The notes beneath the pieces are model-generated. The model searched no databases, had not been told where the DNA came from, and saw only the letters and a program-made list of their open reading frames with translations. Positions 7,857-16,280 of a stretch of DNA of 41,394 nt are shown in pieces. Source of the stretch: JBGTSJ01 sp041940305. GTDB lineage: Bacteria > Planctomycetota > Planctomycetia > Planctomycetales > Planctomycetaceae. Within the stretch, counting starts at the first letter, position 1. Each line of letters starts with the position of its first letter. The stretch lies in assembly GCA_041940305.1 (NCBI GenBank), contig JBGTSJ010000035.1, positions 1 through 41,394 on the forward strand. The letters run 5' to 3'. The position numbers and the translations under genes are program-made.

Positions 7857-7956
7857 CAACTACTTGACAATTGCACCCGCCATCAGGGCATGTGATAACT
7901 GGTAGACACTTGCCTGGACCGCGGTAACTGACACATCGAAGAGGGGAACATTCTCG

Positions 7957-10137
7957 GTGGAAACTCAGGTCCGCACTCCGCAAACAGTGTTCATGCAGCC
8001 TCAGAGGCTGGTCGTGCCGCTATTTCAGCGGCCGTATGTCTGGAACGAAGAGAACCAGTGGGAGCCGCTGTGGAACGACGTCGTTCGACTTGCGGATCGC
8101 GTGTTGCAGCGGCCGCAAGAAAGGCCCTTTCCGCACTTTCTCGGAGCAGTCGTCCTCCAGCAAGTTCAGAATGCAGCCGGCACGCTGCAGGAGCGAACGA
8201 TCATTGATGGACAGCAGCGGTTGACGACCCTCCAACTATTGTTCGACTCGCTTCATGCTGAACTCCTCGCCGCAAATGCGAAGGCACCTGCCTTACGACT
8301 GGAGGCCTTGGTGTCAAATGCCGAGCCCTTCTGTCGCCAGCCTGAGGACCGGTTCAAAGTTTGGCCGACGAACCGTGATCGTCCAGCGTTCAACGCTGTC
8401 ATGGGGGCCACCCCGCCCATCGATTACGACGCACTGCCGTGTGCTGGCGAGCGGATGGTCGAAGCCCACCGGTATTTCAGCGAACAGGCCCGCGTTTGGC
8501 TCAATGCGGGCGGACCAGAGCACGTCGATACGCGGGCAACTGCCGTAGAGACGGTGGTCCGCGACCTGTTGCAAATGGTGGTGATCGATCTCGGGGCAGA
8601 CGAGAACGCCCAGGAAATCTTCGAGACTTTGAACGCTCGCGGTGCCCAGCTAACTGCTGCTGATCTCATCAAGAACTTTGTCTTTCAGCGTCTACAGGAA
8701 TCAGATGCCGACGTCGAGGAGGCCTATGAGCACTCATGGAAGGATTTCGAGTCCGCGTTTTGGGAAGCCGAAGTCAGCGTGGGGCGATTGCGCTATCCCC
8801 GTTCGTCGCTGTTTCTCAACCACTGGCTGAGTGCAAGGACGGGGGAAGAAGTTGTCGCCCGTGAAGTCTTCTCGCGTTTCAAGACGTATGCGATGGACGT
8901 CGCAAAGCCGATGGCGGTTACGCTCAGCGAAATCGCTCGTGCGTCACAACAGTACCGATCCTTCATTGAGGCCGGTGCGCAATCGACCGGATCGATCGAT
9001 CGGCTTGGACTCTTTTCGTACCGGACCAGCGTCTTGGAGAGTGAGGTGATCAAACCGCTGGTGCTCTTCTTGCTTGATCCAGAGCAGCCGTCAGTCCCAG
9101 AAGCGCAGTTGAACAAATCACTGTGTGTATTCGAGAGTTGGATGGTGCGCCGAATGCTTGTACGTGTGCCGACGAAGAGCTACACCCAATTGATCGCCGA
9201 ACTCATCACTCACCTTACAACGGTGGAACGTGCTCATACGGGTGAAGCGATTGAGACGTTCTTGGTTGGACAGACCAGTGCCAGTCGGTATTGGCCGGAT
9301 GATGACGAAGTCCGACAGGAACTCCGAGTGCTCCCAGCGTATCGTAGGCTTGGTCGTGGACGTCTCCGTATGGTCTTGGAGGCGATCGAAGATCATCGCC
9401 GCGGTTGGAAAGAGGGACACGTCGCAATCGGAGCCGATCGCGTGCCGCGCGGGATGTATGTGATCGAGCACGTCATGCCTCGCAAATGGGAAGTGCACTG
9501 GCCGCATCCCGATGGCGCCCGCGGAGCGGGTGAGCGAGAAGCGCTGATCCACACAATCGGCAACCTGACGCTCCTCTCGTCGAAGCTGAATTCAAAAGTG
9601 TCCAACGGGCCGTGGCTCGGCGAGTCCGGCAAGCGTCATGGTCTCGAGGCGCATGATGCACTCTTTCTCAACCGAGTATTGGTCAAGTCCGCAACGGAAG
9701 CATGGACTGACGCGGCCATCCTTGCCCGCTCGGACGAATTAGCACAGATCATTATCGATGTTTGGCCGGCGCCATCCGGACACCGCTCGGGGTTCGGCAA
9801 GGAGAAGGTCCGCCCCCGACACAAGATCGACCTGTCTGATCTGATGGCGGCTGGTCTCTTGCAGCCAGGGATGTCACTGGTCCCTCGTCGCAAGAAACTC
9901 GCGGGCGTCGTGGCAAAGCTGTTGACTGATGGCCGTCTCGATGTTGATGGGCAGGTTTTCGCGAGTCCGTCCGACGCGGCAAAGACTCTGTCGGGCAACA
10001 ACGCAAACGGCTGGTCCTTCTTCTATACCGATCCGACGGCTCGTCGGACGCTTCGTGACGTTCGACGGGACTATTTCGAGTCAATTGCGACTGATGTCGA
10101 GGATGACGAGGCGGACGACGATTCCGAAGAGGATTAG
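7957..10137 (+). CDS. DUF262-DUF1524-RAMA protein: predicted GmrSD-like, modification-dependent nuclease
   Basis: 726 residues from a GTG at 7957 with GAGGGG upstream. The N-terminal DUF262 (GmrS/ParB-like NTPase) shows PLFQRPYVWNEENQWEPLW at 21-39 and the nucleotide motif IIDGQQRLTTL at 82-92. DUF1524 (GmrD, HNH nuclease) shows IEHVMPRKW near 503-511 and HTIGNLTLLSSKLNSKVSN near 532-550. Residues about 622-695 (LSDLMAAGLLQPG, GQVFASPSDAAKTLSG, NGWSFFY) match the RAMA domain, proposed to read DNA modification; an acidic tail follows. Single-chain DUF262-DUF1524 proteins (GmrSD, BrxU) cut modified phage DNA. Codon use is visibly less GC-rich than in the neighbours, and it interrupts a metabolic gene cluster with 100-bp and 54-bp gaps. 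Transfer is likely. Antiphage activity is inferred. Confidence 0.87.
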   Translation: METQVRTPQTVFMQPQRLVVPLFQRPYVWNEENQWEPLWNDVVRLADRVLQRPQERPFPHFLGAVVLQQVQNAAGTLQERTIIDGQQRLTTLQLLFDSLHAELLAANAKAPALRLEALVSNAEPFCRQPEDRFKVWPTNRDRPAFNAVMGATPPIDYDALPCAGERMVEAHRYFSEQARVWLNAGGPEHVDTRATAVETVVRDLLQMVVIDLGADENAQEIFETLNARGAQLTAADLIKNFVFQRLQESDADVEEAYEHSWKDFESAFWEAEVSVGRLRYPRSSLFLNHWLSARTGEEVVAREVFSRFKTYAMDVAKPMAVTLSEIARASQQYRSFIEAGAQSTGSIDRLGLFSYRTSVLESEVIKPLVLFLLDPEQPSVPEAQLNKSLCVFESWMVRRMLVRVPTKSYTQLIAELITHLTTVERAHTGEAIETFLVGQTSASRYWPDDDEVRQELRVLPAYRRLGRGRLRMVLEAIEDHRRGWKEGHVAIGADRVPRGMYVIEHVMPRKWEVHWPHPDGARGAGEREALIHTIGNLTLLSSKLNSKVSNGPWLGESGKRHGLEAHDALFLNRVLVKSATEAWTDAAILARSDELAQIIIDVWPAPSGHRSGFGKEKVRPRHKIDLSDLMAAGLLQPGMSLVPRRKKLAGVVAKLLTDGRLDVDGQVFASPSDAAKTLSGNNANGWSFFYTDPTARRTLRDVRRDYFESIATDVEDDEADDDSEED

Positions 10138-10191
10138 CCGGAGAAGAAAAAGCTTGTTGTTCGTGATTCCCTCCGCCACTGAGCAACCCCC

Positions 10192-12120
10192 ATGTCCCGG
10201 CCTGTCCGCATCGGTAATGCCTCCGGCTTCTGGGGAGACCGTCCCGAAGCCGCGGCTGAGATGCTGGCCCGCGAGCCGGACCTCGACTATCTCACGCTCG
10301 ACTACCTCGCCGAAGTCTCAATGTCGATTCTCGCCATGCAGCGCGAGCGCGACCCGCAGGCCGGCTACGCCGCCGACTTCATCGACGTCGTCCGCTCGCT
10401 CGCCCCCTACTGGAACGCCGGCCGCCGCTGCCGCCTCATCACCAACGCCGGCGGCCTCAACCCCGCCGGCTGCGCCGCAGCCTGCGCACAGGCACTCCAG
10501 CAAGCAGGCTGCCCCCCACTCCGCATCGCCATCATCACCGGCGACGACGTGCTGTCGCTGAGTGATCGGCTGGCCTTCCCCCCGCTTCCGCGCGAACAGT
10601 CCGCCACTCAAGACACGCCCTATCGCGGGAGAGGGGCCGGAGGTGAGGGTCAAGATAACGCCCTCGCCGCAGTTGGCGCCTCACCCCGACCCTCTCCCCC
10701 GATTGAGCCGGATAACAAACTGATGACTGCGGCAGGGGAGAGGGAGAATATCCCGCTCCTTACCGCCAACGCTTACCTCGGCGCGGCCCCCCTCGTCGAG
10801 GCCCTCCAGCAAGACTCCCACATCATCATCACCGGCCGCGTCGCCGACCCCAGCCTCGCGGTCGCTCCCTGCATCCATCACCACGGCTGGGGCGACACCG
10901 ACTATGACCGCATCGCCGCCGCCACCGTCGCCGGCCATCTCATCGAGTGCGGCACGCAGGTCACCGGCGGCATCAGCACCGACTGGCTCGACGTCCCCGA
11001 TCCTGCCCGCATCGGCTTCCCCATCGTCGAAGTTGACGATGACGGCACCTGCATCGTCACCAAGCCCCGCGACACCGGCGGCCGTGTCGACGCCCTCACC
11101 GTCAGGGAACAGCTCGTCTACGAAATCGCCGATCCCGCCCGCTATCTGAGCCCAGACGCCACCGTCTCGTTTCTCTCACTCCAGGTCGAAGACCTCGGCC
11201 ACGACCGCGTCCGCGTCACCGGCGCGCAAGGCTCCGCTCCCCCCGACACGCTCAAAGTCAGCGCCACCTGTCGCGACGGCTGGCGCGCCTCCGGCACGCT
11301 GACCATCATCGGCGATCGCGCGGCCGAGAAGGCCCGCCGCAGCGGCGAGATCGTCCTCCAGCGGATTCGCGATGCGGGACACGAATTGCGAGATTCCATT
11401 GTCGAGGTGATCGGCGCTCCCGAACGAGCGGCGGGGTTTAACCCCGCCGCTCATTTAGAAGTCCTCCTCCGCATCGCCGTGGAATCCGACTCCCGCCCCG
11501 CCGTCGAATGCTTCACCCGCCAGCTCATGCCGCTCATCACCGCCGGTTCCCCCGGCACCACAGGCTACGCCGAAGGCCGTCCGAAGATCCGCCCCGTCAT
11601 CCGCTACCTCCCCTGTCTCATCGACCGCGGGCGCGTCACGCCGACGATCAACGTCATCGACGTCGCCGCGTCCGTGCCTCGACCATTGCACCCCGGCCAC
11701 TCCCCGTCATCCGCTCCCGCTCACACCACCCGTGCCACTGCTTCCACTTTGCCAGCAAATGAGCCGCGCCCGGTAGGAAGCGGCCCGCTCCTCGCCGACT
11801 CCCCCATCCCCCAACCCTCAGCTCTCAACCCTCTACTCTCCCACATCGCCGTCGCGCGCAGCGGCGACAAAGGCACCAGCGCCAACATCGGCGTCATCGC
11901 CCGCCGCCCCAAAGACTACGCCCTCCTCCGTGATCGGCTGACCACCAAATGCGTCGCCGACTGGTTCGCCGGCCGCGGCCTCACCGGCATCGACCGCTAC
12001 GAGCTCCCAAACCTTCACGCTCTCAATTTCGTCCTGCACGGCATCCTCACCAACAACCTCCAGACTGACGCCCAGGGCAAAGCCCTCGCCCAGCAACTCC
12101 TCGCCATGCCGTTTCCTTAA
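10192..12120 (+). CDS. AtuA-like DUF1446 protein with C-terminal AtuA-like domain
   Basis: 642 residues. The DUF1446 domain begins at once (VRIGNASGFWGDRPEAA) and includes LTLDYLAEVSMSIL, ITNAGGLNP, TANAYLGAAPLVEAL, IIITGRVADPSLAVAP, GTQVTGGISTDW and GTTGYAEGRPKIRPVIRYLP. A ferredoxin-fold AtuA-like domain closes the protein from about 550 (HIAVARSGDKGTSANIGVIA). AtuA belongs to the acyclic terpene (citronellol/geraniol) degradation operon; the reaction of DUF1446 is not known. Context with carboxylase beta, enoyl-CoA hydratase and acyl-CoA dehydrogenase supports a role in branched acyl-CoA degradation. The protein carries three tracts encoded by GC-rich repeats in frame: residues about 142-187, 412-421 and 505-548. 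No clear Shine-Dalgarno sequence precedes the ATG. Confidence 0.87.
   Translation: MSRPVRIGNASGFWGDRPEAAAEMLAREPDLDYLTLDYLAEVSMSILAMQRERDPQAGYAADFIDVVRSLAPYWNAGRRCRLITNAGGLNPAGCAAACAQALQQAGCPPLRIAIITGDDVLSLSDRLAFPPLPREQSATQDTPYRGRGAGGEGQDNALAAVGASPRPSPPIEPDNKLMTAAGERENIPLLTANAYLGAAPLVEALQQDSHIIITGRVADPSLAVAPCIHHHGWGDTDYDRIAAATVAGHLIECGTQVTGGISTDWLDVPDPARIGFPIVEVDDDGTCIVTKPRDTGGRVDALTVREQLVYEIADPARYLSPDATVSFLSLQVEDLGHDRVRVTGAQGSAPPDTLKVSATCRDGWRASGTLTIIGDRAAEKARRSGEIVLQRIRDAGHELRDSIVEVIGAPERAAGFNPAAHLEVLLRIAVESDSRPAVECFTRQLMPLITAGSPGTTGYAEGRPKIRPVIRYLPCLIDRGRVTPTINVIDVAASVPRPLHPGHSPSSAPAHTTRATASTLPANEPRPVGSGPLLADSPIPQPSALNPLLSHIAVARSGDKGTSANIGVIARRPKDYALLRDRLTTKCVADWFAGRGLTGIDRYELPNLHALNFVLHGILTNNLQTDAQGKALAQQLLAMPFP
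10615..10750. repeat. In-frame GGGAGAGGGG-type repeat inside the DUF1446 gene
   Basis: GGGAGAGGGGCCGGAGGTGA at 10628-10647 pairs imperfectly with GCCTCACCCCGACCCTCTCC at 10678-10697, and a further GGGGAGAGGGAGAAT follows at 10735-10749. It encodes YRGRGAGGEG, then GASPRPSPP and AGEREN. This peptide pattern is typical of a dispersed planctomycete repeat. It lies just before the conserved TANAYLGA block, in a loop position. Confidence 0.7.
11426..11452. repeat. Perfect 13-bp palindrome inside the DUF1446 gene
   Basis: GAGCGGCGGGGTT, a single T, then AACCCCGCCGCTC: arms of 13 bp without mismatch. It encodes the residues ERAAGFNPAA, which have no counterpart in the expected family pattern at this position. 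In-frame repeat insertion is the likely origin. Confidence 0.65.
11731..11850. repeat. Repeat-derived linker in the DUF1446 gene
   Basis: CGTGCCACTGCTTCCACTTT shares its core with the inverted repeat in the carboxylase gene. After about 60 bases, CCCAACCCTCAGCTCTCAAC and CCTCTACTCTCCC follow, a second repeat type built from short CT/AC-rich words. Together they encode the proline- and serine-rich linker between the DUF1446 and AtuA-like domains. Confidence 0.5.
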
Positions 12121-12156
12121 AGACAGCGACACTCTCGCGTCGCGGTTCCATGCCTC

Positions 12157-12184
12157 CTGACTCGGGGTAATCGGTTGCTATGAT
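12157..12184 (+). promoter_or_regulatory. Promoter of the small membrane gene at 12209
   Basis: CTGACT (12157-12162), a 16-base spacer and TATGAT (12179-12184) preceded by TTGC. The predicted start is about 20 bases before the ATG, leaving a short leader that contains GGAGG. Confidence 0.45.
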
Positions 12185-12208
12185 GTAATCGATGGAGGCA
12201 TCGCGGCG

Positions 12209-12538
12209 ATGATCACGGCAATACTCAAATCGCTCGGCGAGATCGCTGCCAGCCCAGGGTGGCACATGTGCCGTATTGCGGAGGCGATGGAGAAACCCGC
12301 AATCTCCGCCGCCGCACACAGATTCCGTGTGGCCACTTATTGTCTGTTTCTGGCGATGGCATTTTTGTTCCTCGCGTCGGCAATTCTGTTCGTCGCTGGA
12401 CCAGCAAACGCCAGCGAGTTCCTCGGCTGGGCCGCGGTCGTTCTCATGCATGCTTGCGCATTCTGCGGACTGCGATACGAGCGTTTGAACCGCCTGCCAG
12501 ACGCGAGCCATACACCACAGCAGTCCGGCAAATGTTGA
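12209..12538 (+). CDS. Small membrane protein with two predicted helices
   Basis: 109 residues; GGAGG stands ten bases before the ATG and a promoter-like sequence lies just upstream, so I think it is real. The N-terminal 40 residues are soluble (ILKSLGEIAASPGWHM, CRIAEAMEKPAISAAAHRFR). Hydrophobic stretches follow at about 41-63 and 71-88, with a basic end (RYERLNRLPDASH). Family not recognised. Lower GC content at third positions than in the flanking catabolic genes. It sits between the DUF1446 gene and the enoyl-CoA hydratase gene, and has its own promoter, so it is probably not part of the pathway. Confidence 0.55.
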   Translation: MITAILKSLGEIAASPGWHMCRIAEAMEKPAISAAAHRFRVATYCLFLAMAFLFLASAILFVAGPANASEFLGWAAVVLMHACAFCGLRYERLNRLPDASHTPQQSGKC

Positions 12539-12616
12539 CAGGACCGACTGCTGAGAGGCCAAGGTGTGAAATCTCTCGCCGAGGCCAAGTGTCGCGGAGA
12601 AAGAAACCATTCGTCA

Positions 12617-12651
12617 TCCTCTCCTCCGCGTCTCCGCGTCTCCGCGTGAAC
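12617..12651. repeat. Dispersed repeat, copy 4, in front of the enoyl-CoA hydratase gene
   Basis: Three CTCCGCGT units in a row followed by GTGAACC; on the minus strand GGTTCACGCGGAGACGCGGA. It ends about 19 bases before the ATG at 12670 and replaces any visible Shine-Dalgarno sequence or promoter there. Confidence 0.6.
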
Positions 12652-12669
12652 CTTCTCCAGGACTCCCGG

Positions 12670-13434
12670 ATGCCCAACCTCATCCAACTGGACCACCTCC
12701 AGCCCGGCATCGCCGCGCTCACCCTCAACCGCCCCGATCGCCGCAATGCCCTCAGCATCGAGCTGATGGAACAGTTGATTGCCTCCGTGGAGCAACTCGC
12801 GTCGGCCGACGCCGCCCGCGTCGCCATCCTCCGCGGCTCCGGCCCCGTCTTCTGCGCCGGACTCGATCTCCGTGAAGCCGCTGACGCCGACCTCGCCACC
12901 CGCTCCGCGCTGGCCGTCGCCGGGATGCTCCGCACTGTCACCGACACCCCCCTCATCACCATCGCCGCCGTCCACGGCGGCGCCTTCGCCGGCGGCGGCG
13001 GACTGATGGCCGCCTGCGACATCGTCGTGGCGGCCGAAGACGCCCGGATCGGTTTCCCCGAAGCCCGCCGCGGCCTCCTCCCCGCCCTCATCACCGAAAC
13101 CCTCCGCCGCAAGCTCCGCGAAGGAGACCTCCGCGACCTGCTCCTCACCGGCGAACCGATCGACGCGCTCCGAGGCCAGCAGATCGGACTCGTCCAGCGC
13201 ACCTGCCCCGCGGAGTTCCTGCTCGAAGAAGCACTCTCCCTCGCTGGCCACATTCTCGAGGGAGGCCCCGCCACCATCCGTGACACCAAGGCCATGCTGA
13301 ACCAGACTCTCAGCTTCGCCGGCCCCGACCTCAGCGCCGCCCTCCTCGAGTGGCATGAACGCGCCCGCCGCAGTGAGGAAGCGTGCGAGGGACTCGCGGC
13401 GTTTGTGGAGAAACGCCCCCCATCATGGAAATGA
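12670..13434 (+). CDS. Enoyl-CoA hydratase/isomerase, LiuC/AtuE-like
   Basis: 254 residues from an ATG at 12670; the frame is open further upstream but that part is repeat and shadow. Crotonase fold: LTLNRPDRRNALSIELMEQL at 18-37, oxyanion-hole segments PVFCAGLDLRE at 59-69 and VHGGAFAGGGGLMAACD at 101-117, and FPEARRGLLPALI at 129-141. The first catalytic glutamate of classical crotonase (E144 in the rat enzyme) is glycine here; the second position (E131) is kept. The GGAFAGG-GL-AACD and LLPALI pattern recalls 3-methylglutaconyl-CoA hydratase (LiuC) and isohexenylglutaconyl-CoA hydratase (AtuE). With a carboxylase beta subunit and an AtuA-like protein upstream, hydration of a glutaconyl-type CoA is the likely job; the exact substrate is open. 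Confidence 0.85.
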   Translation: MPNLIQLDHLQPGIAALTLNRPDRRNALSIELMEQLIASVEQLASADAARVAILRGSGPVFCAGLDLREAADADLATRSALAVAGMLRTVTDTPLITIAAVHGGAFAGGGGLMAACDIVVAAEDARIGFPEARRGLLPALITETLRRKLREGDLRDLLLTGEPIDALRGQQIGLVQRTCPAEFLLEEALSLAGHILEGGPATIRDTKAMLNQTLSFAGPDLSAALLEWHERARRSEEACEGLAAFVEKRPPSWK

Positions 13435-13495
13435 GGTGCCTGTCATGGGAGAGTGGCGAGCCACCCGTCCGATGGACCGTCCAGGAGATCGCATA

Positions 13496-14197
13496 ATGCC
13501 CCAGTCGCTGCAACGTTTGAGAAAGCCCTTCGCTCGCCGTGCCGTCCTGCTGGAGATCGGCGGATTTCGGCCACCGGAAAACCCGCTGTCCTCCTGGTTC
13601 GGTCGTGTGAATGTAGCGCTTCCCGGCGAGGAGTGGCCCGAAACCGACGGGAAGCCCATGCACGCGCTCTGCCAGATCAATCTCACCGAGTGTCCCTGGC
13701 TTCCGCCTCGATGCGAAGGACTGGAAATGATCACGGTTTTTGTTGGTCCCGATCAACTGCCGGTGGAGGGCACGAACGGCTCGAACTGGCAGTTGCGTGC
13801 GTATTCATCGCTGGACTCGCTGGTCCCGCTCCCCATGATGACGACGGAATCCTCGATCAAACCACTCCCCATGCGACCGGTGCTCATCGAGCATGACTAT
13901 CCCTGCTATGACGACGTCGTCGAACACCTCCCCGAGGATGTGGTCGATGAACTGGATGACGATGAATTCGAAGAGGCCTTCGTCAGCGTCGCCGGATTCA
14001 AGTTGGGAGGATGGCCCTCATTGATTCAGAGTGAAATCTGCTGGTCCGACAGCGCAATTGAACCGGAGTTCGTCTTCCAGATCCCGACCACGGAGAAGGG
14101 CAACTGGATGTGGGGCGACAACGGGACCGCTTACATCGGCCGTGGCACCGCGCCGGGTCATGAGCAGCAATGGACCGTCGAGTGGCAGTGCTATTGA
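13496..14197 (+). CDS. DUF1963 (YwqG-like) protein
   Basis: 233 residues from an ATG at 13496 with AGGAGA eight bases upstream; in-frame ATGs at 13445 and 13472 are less well supported. The DUF1963 pattern is visible: SSWFGRVNVALPGEEWP, MHALCQINLTECPWLP, ITVFVGPDQLP, KLGGWPSLIQSE with a conserved GG-P, and EFVFQIPTTEKGNWMWGDNGTAYIG near the end. Function of the family is unknown; it is a soluble, often lineage-variable protein found in many bacteria. It lies between the hydratase and the acyl-CoA dehydrogenase with only 28 bases to the latter, so it may be co-transcribed, but nothing links it to the pathway. Confidence 0.8.
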   Translation: MPQSLQRLRKPFARRAVLLEIGGFRPPENPLSSWFGRVNVALPGEEWPETDGKPMHALCQINLTECPWLPPRCEGLEMITVFVGPDQLPVEGTNGSNWQLRAYSSLDSLVPLPMMTTESSIKPLPMRPVLIEHDYPCYDDVVEHLPEDVVDELDDDEFEEAFVSVAGFKLGGWPSLIQSEICWSDSAIEPEFVFQIPTTEKGNWMWGDNGTAYIGRGTAPGHEQQWTVEWQCY

Positions 14198-14225
14198 CTT
14201 CATCATTCAACAAACTGACCCTCGC

Positions 14226-15977
14226 ATGCCTCCCGACCCCCAAGCCCTTCGCGCCGAGCAGATCAAGCAGGCCGAAGAACTTTTCGCCCTCATCCCCGAA
14301 CGGCTGGGAGTCGCCAAGGGTCTCTTCTACGGCCGCTTCGTCGCCGACTGGGTCTTCCCCTATCCGTCACTCTCAACAGACGAACAACCCCGCGTCACCG
14401 CCGCCGTCGCCGATCTCGCCGCCTTCTGCGACGCTCACCTCGACTCCGCCCGCATCGACCGCGAAGCCGACATCACCCGCGACGTCATCGACGGCCTCGC
14501 CCAACTCGGCGTCCTCGGCATGACGGCCCCCGCATCCGTCGGCGGCCAGGGCTTCTCCCAGCAGGCCTACTGCAAAGTCCTAGAAGAACTCGGCCGCCGC
14601 TGCAGCGCGACGTCGATCTTCGTCAACGCCCATCACTCCATCGGCATGCGGGCTCTGCTGCTGTTCGGCACCGACGAGCAGAAGCAGCAGTGGCTCCCCG
14701 ACCTGGTGAGCGGGCGCAAACTCGCGGCGTTCGCCCTCACCGAACCTGAAGCCGGCTCCGACGCCGCCAACGTGCAGACCCAGGCCGTCCCCGCGGCTGA
14801 CGGCTCGCACTACGTCCTCAACGGCGAGAAGCGCTACATCACCAACGCCGCCATCGCCGACATGCTGACGGTGATGGCCCGGACGCCGGTTCCCGGCCGG
14901 AGCGACACCGCCATCACCGCGTTCCTCGTCACCCCCGACATGCCGGGCTTCCGCGTGGTCGAACCGCGGATGGAGAAGCTCGGGATTCGCGGGACCGCCA
15001 CGGGGCGACTCGCGTTCGAGAACATGCGGGTTCCGAACGAGAACGTGCTGGGCCCGCTGGGAAAGGGGCTGAAAGTTGCGCTCACGGTCCTCGACTTCGG
15101 CCGCACCACCTTCGGAGCCTGCTGCACCGGCACGGCGAAGACCTGTCTGAAGCTGGCGGCCGAACACGCTGCGACGCGACGCCAGTTCGGCCGTCCCCTT
15201 GCGGAGTTCGAACTCGTCCAGAAGAAGCTGGCCCGCATGGCAGCCTGGACCTACGCGATGGAGTCGATGACCACCGTCACCGCCTCGCTCATCGACCGCG
15301 GCCTCGAGGACTACATGCTCGAAACCGCCATCCTCAAGGTCTACAGCACCGAAGCCCTGTGGACCATCGTCAACGACGCCTTCCAGATCCATGGCGGCGC
15401 CGCCTACTTCACCGACCGCCCCCTCGAACGCATTCTCCGCGACGCCCGCATCAACCAGATCGGCGAAGGAGCCAACGAAGTCCTCATGTCGTTCATCGCC
15501 CTCACCGGCATGCGCGGCCCCGGCCTGCGACTAAAGGGCCTCGCTGAAGCCGCCCGCCGCCCCTGGTCCGCCATCGGCCCGCTCTCCCGCTTCGCTCTCG
15601 AACGCGTCCGCGCCCGTTACCGTGCGCCCGTCATCCCCATCGAATCTTTCTGGCTCACCCCGTACTCCCGCCGCGTCGAACGTCTCATCCGGCGCCTGGG
15701 TTACACCGTCCACAAGCTGCTCTATCGACACCGCGAAGACATCCTCGACCGCCAGCTCGTCCAGGAATGCATCGCCGAAGCCGTTATGGAGATCTACGCC
15801 AGCGCCTGCGTCCTCAGCCGCCTCGACAGCGAGCACGCCGACACCCCCCACACCTCCCCCGGCCTGCTCTTCCTCGACCAGTCCACCACCCGCGCCCGCG
15901 AGTGGCTCCGCCGAGCCACGACCGTCGACAACGCCGAGATCCGGAAGGTTGCGGAGTCGCTCAGGGAACGTAGATGA
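14226..15977 (+). CDS. Acyl-CoA dehydrogenase, VLCAD/ACAD9-like
   Basis: 583 residues from an ATG at 14226. FAD-dependent alpha-beta dehydrogenation of an acyl-CoA. N-terminal helical domain, then family signatures: GVLGMTAPASVGGQGFSQQ, AFALTEPEAGSDAANV, GEKRYITNAAIADM, KLGIRGTATGRLAFENM, RRQFGRPLAEFELVQ, and QIHGGAAYFTDRPLERILRD. The catalytic glutamate is expected in IGEGANEVLMSFIALTGMRG, which matches the VLCAD/ACAD9 pattern. An extra C-terminal domain of about 150 residues, also typical of that subgroup, follows (FALERVRARYRAP onward). This points to long or branched substrates. Start has no clear Shine-Dalgarno sequence; the gap to the DUF1963 gene is 28 bases. Confidence 0.92.
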   Translation: MPPDPQALRAEQIKQAEELFALIPERLGVAKGLFYGRFVADWVFPYPSLSTDEQPRVTAAVADLAAFCDAHLDSARIDREADITRDVIDGLAQLGVLGMTAPASVGGQGFSQQAYCKVLEELGRRCSATSIFVNAHHSIGMRALLLFGTDEQKQQWLPDLVSGRKLAAFALTEPEAGSDAANVQTQAVPAADGSHYVLNGEKRYITNAAIADMLTVMARTPVPGRSDTAITAFLVTPDMPGFRVVEPRMEKLGIRGTATGRLAFENMRVPNENVLGPLGKGLKVALTVLDFGRTTFGACCTGTAKTCLKLAAEHAATRRQFGRPLAEFELVQKKLARMAAWTYAMESMTTVTASLIDRGLEDYMLETAILKVYSTEALWTIVNDAFQIHGGAAYFTDRPLERILRDARINQIGEGANEVLMSFIALTGMRGPGLRLKGLAEAARRPWSAIGPLSRFALERVRARYRAPVIPIESFWLTPYSRRVERLIRRLGYTVHKLLYRHREDILDRQLVQECIAEAVMEIYASACVLSRLDSEHADTPHTSPGLLFLDQSTTRAREWLRRATTVDNAEIRKVAESLRERR

Positions 15978-16008
15978 ACGCCGCTTCAAAAGTGAATCTG
16001 CATGACCG

Positions 16009-16034
16009 CGCCAGCCCGAAGCGCGAGCGAGGAC
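16009..16034. repeat. CCAGCCCGAAGCGCGAGCGAG repeat
   Basis: The motif CGCCAGCCCGAAGCGCGAGC plus GAGGAC is a GC-rich repeat unit common between planctomycete genes. It lies in the 303-bp region between the acyl-CoA dehydrogenase and the DinB-like gene, where no gene is convincing on either strand. Confidence 0.5.
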
Positions 16035-16280
16035 AGAGTCGCTGGGCATCCGATCCGAACACACGCTGCACCAGACGCCGCGGTGGATTCAAGGCATCGC
16101 CCCTCAAGTCTCATGCTGACCGAAACCCGCGTCAACGAATGCAGCATGCTGTGACAACGGACGATTCCTCTCGCACCGGACGGAATCATCCCTGAACCTG
16201 ATGCCGCCGTCGGTGTCTTGGCTGGGCAGCCCGCGGCAGCTGCGTTCCCCGTTCCCTGCCATCGCTGCTAAACTTACCGC

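Noticed and set aside
7864..7869. Perfect TTGACA before the DUF262 gene
   Set aside because: No -10 box at a suitable distance; the nearest TGTGAT lies 21 bases away, so I did not call a promoter.
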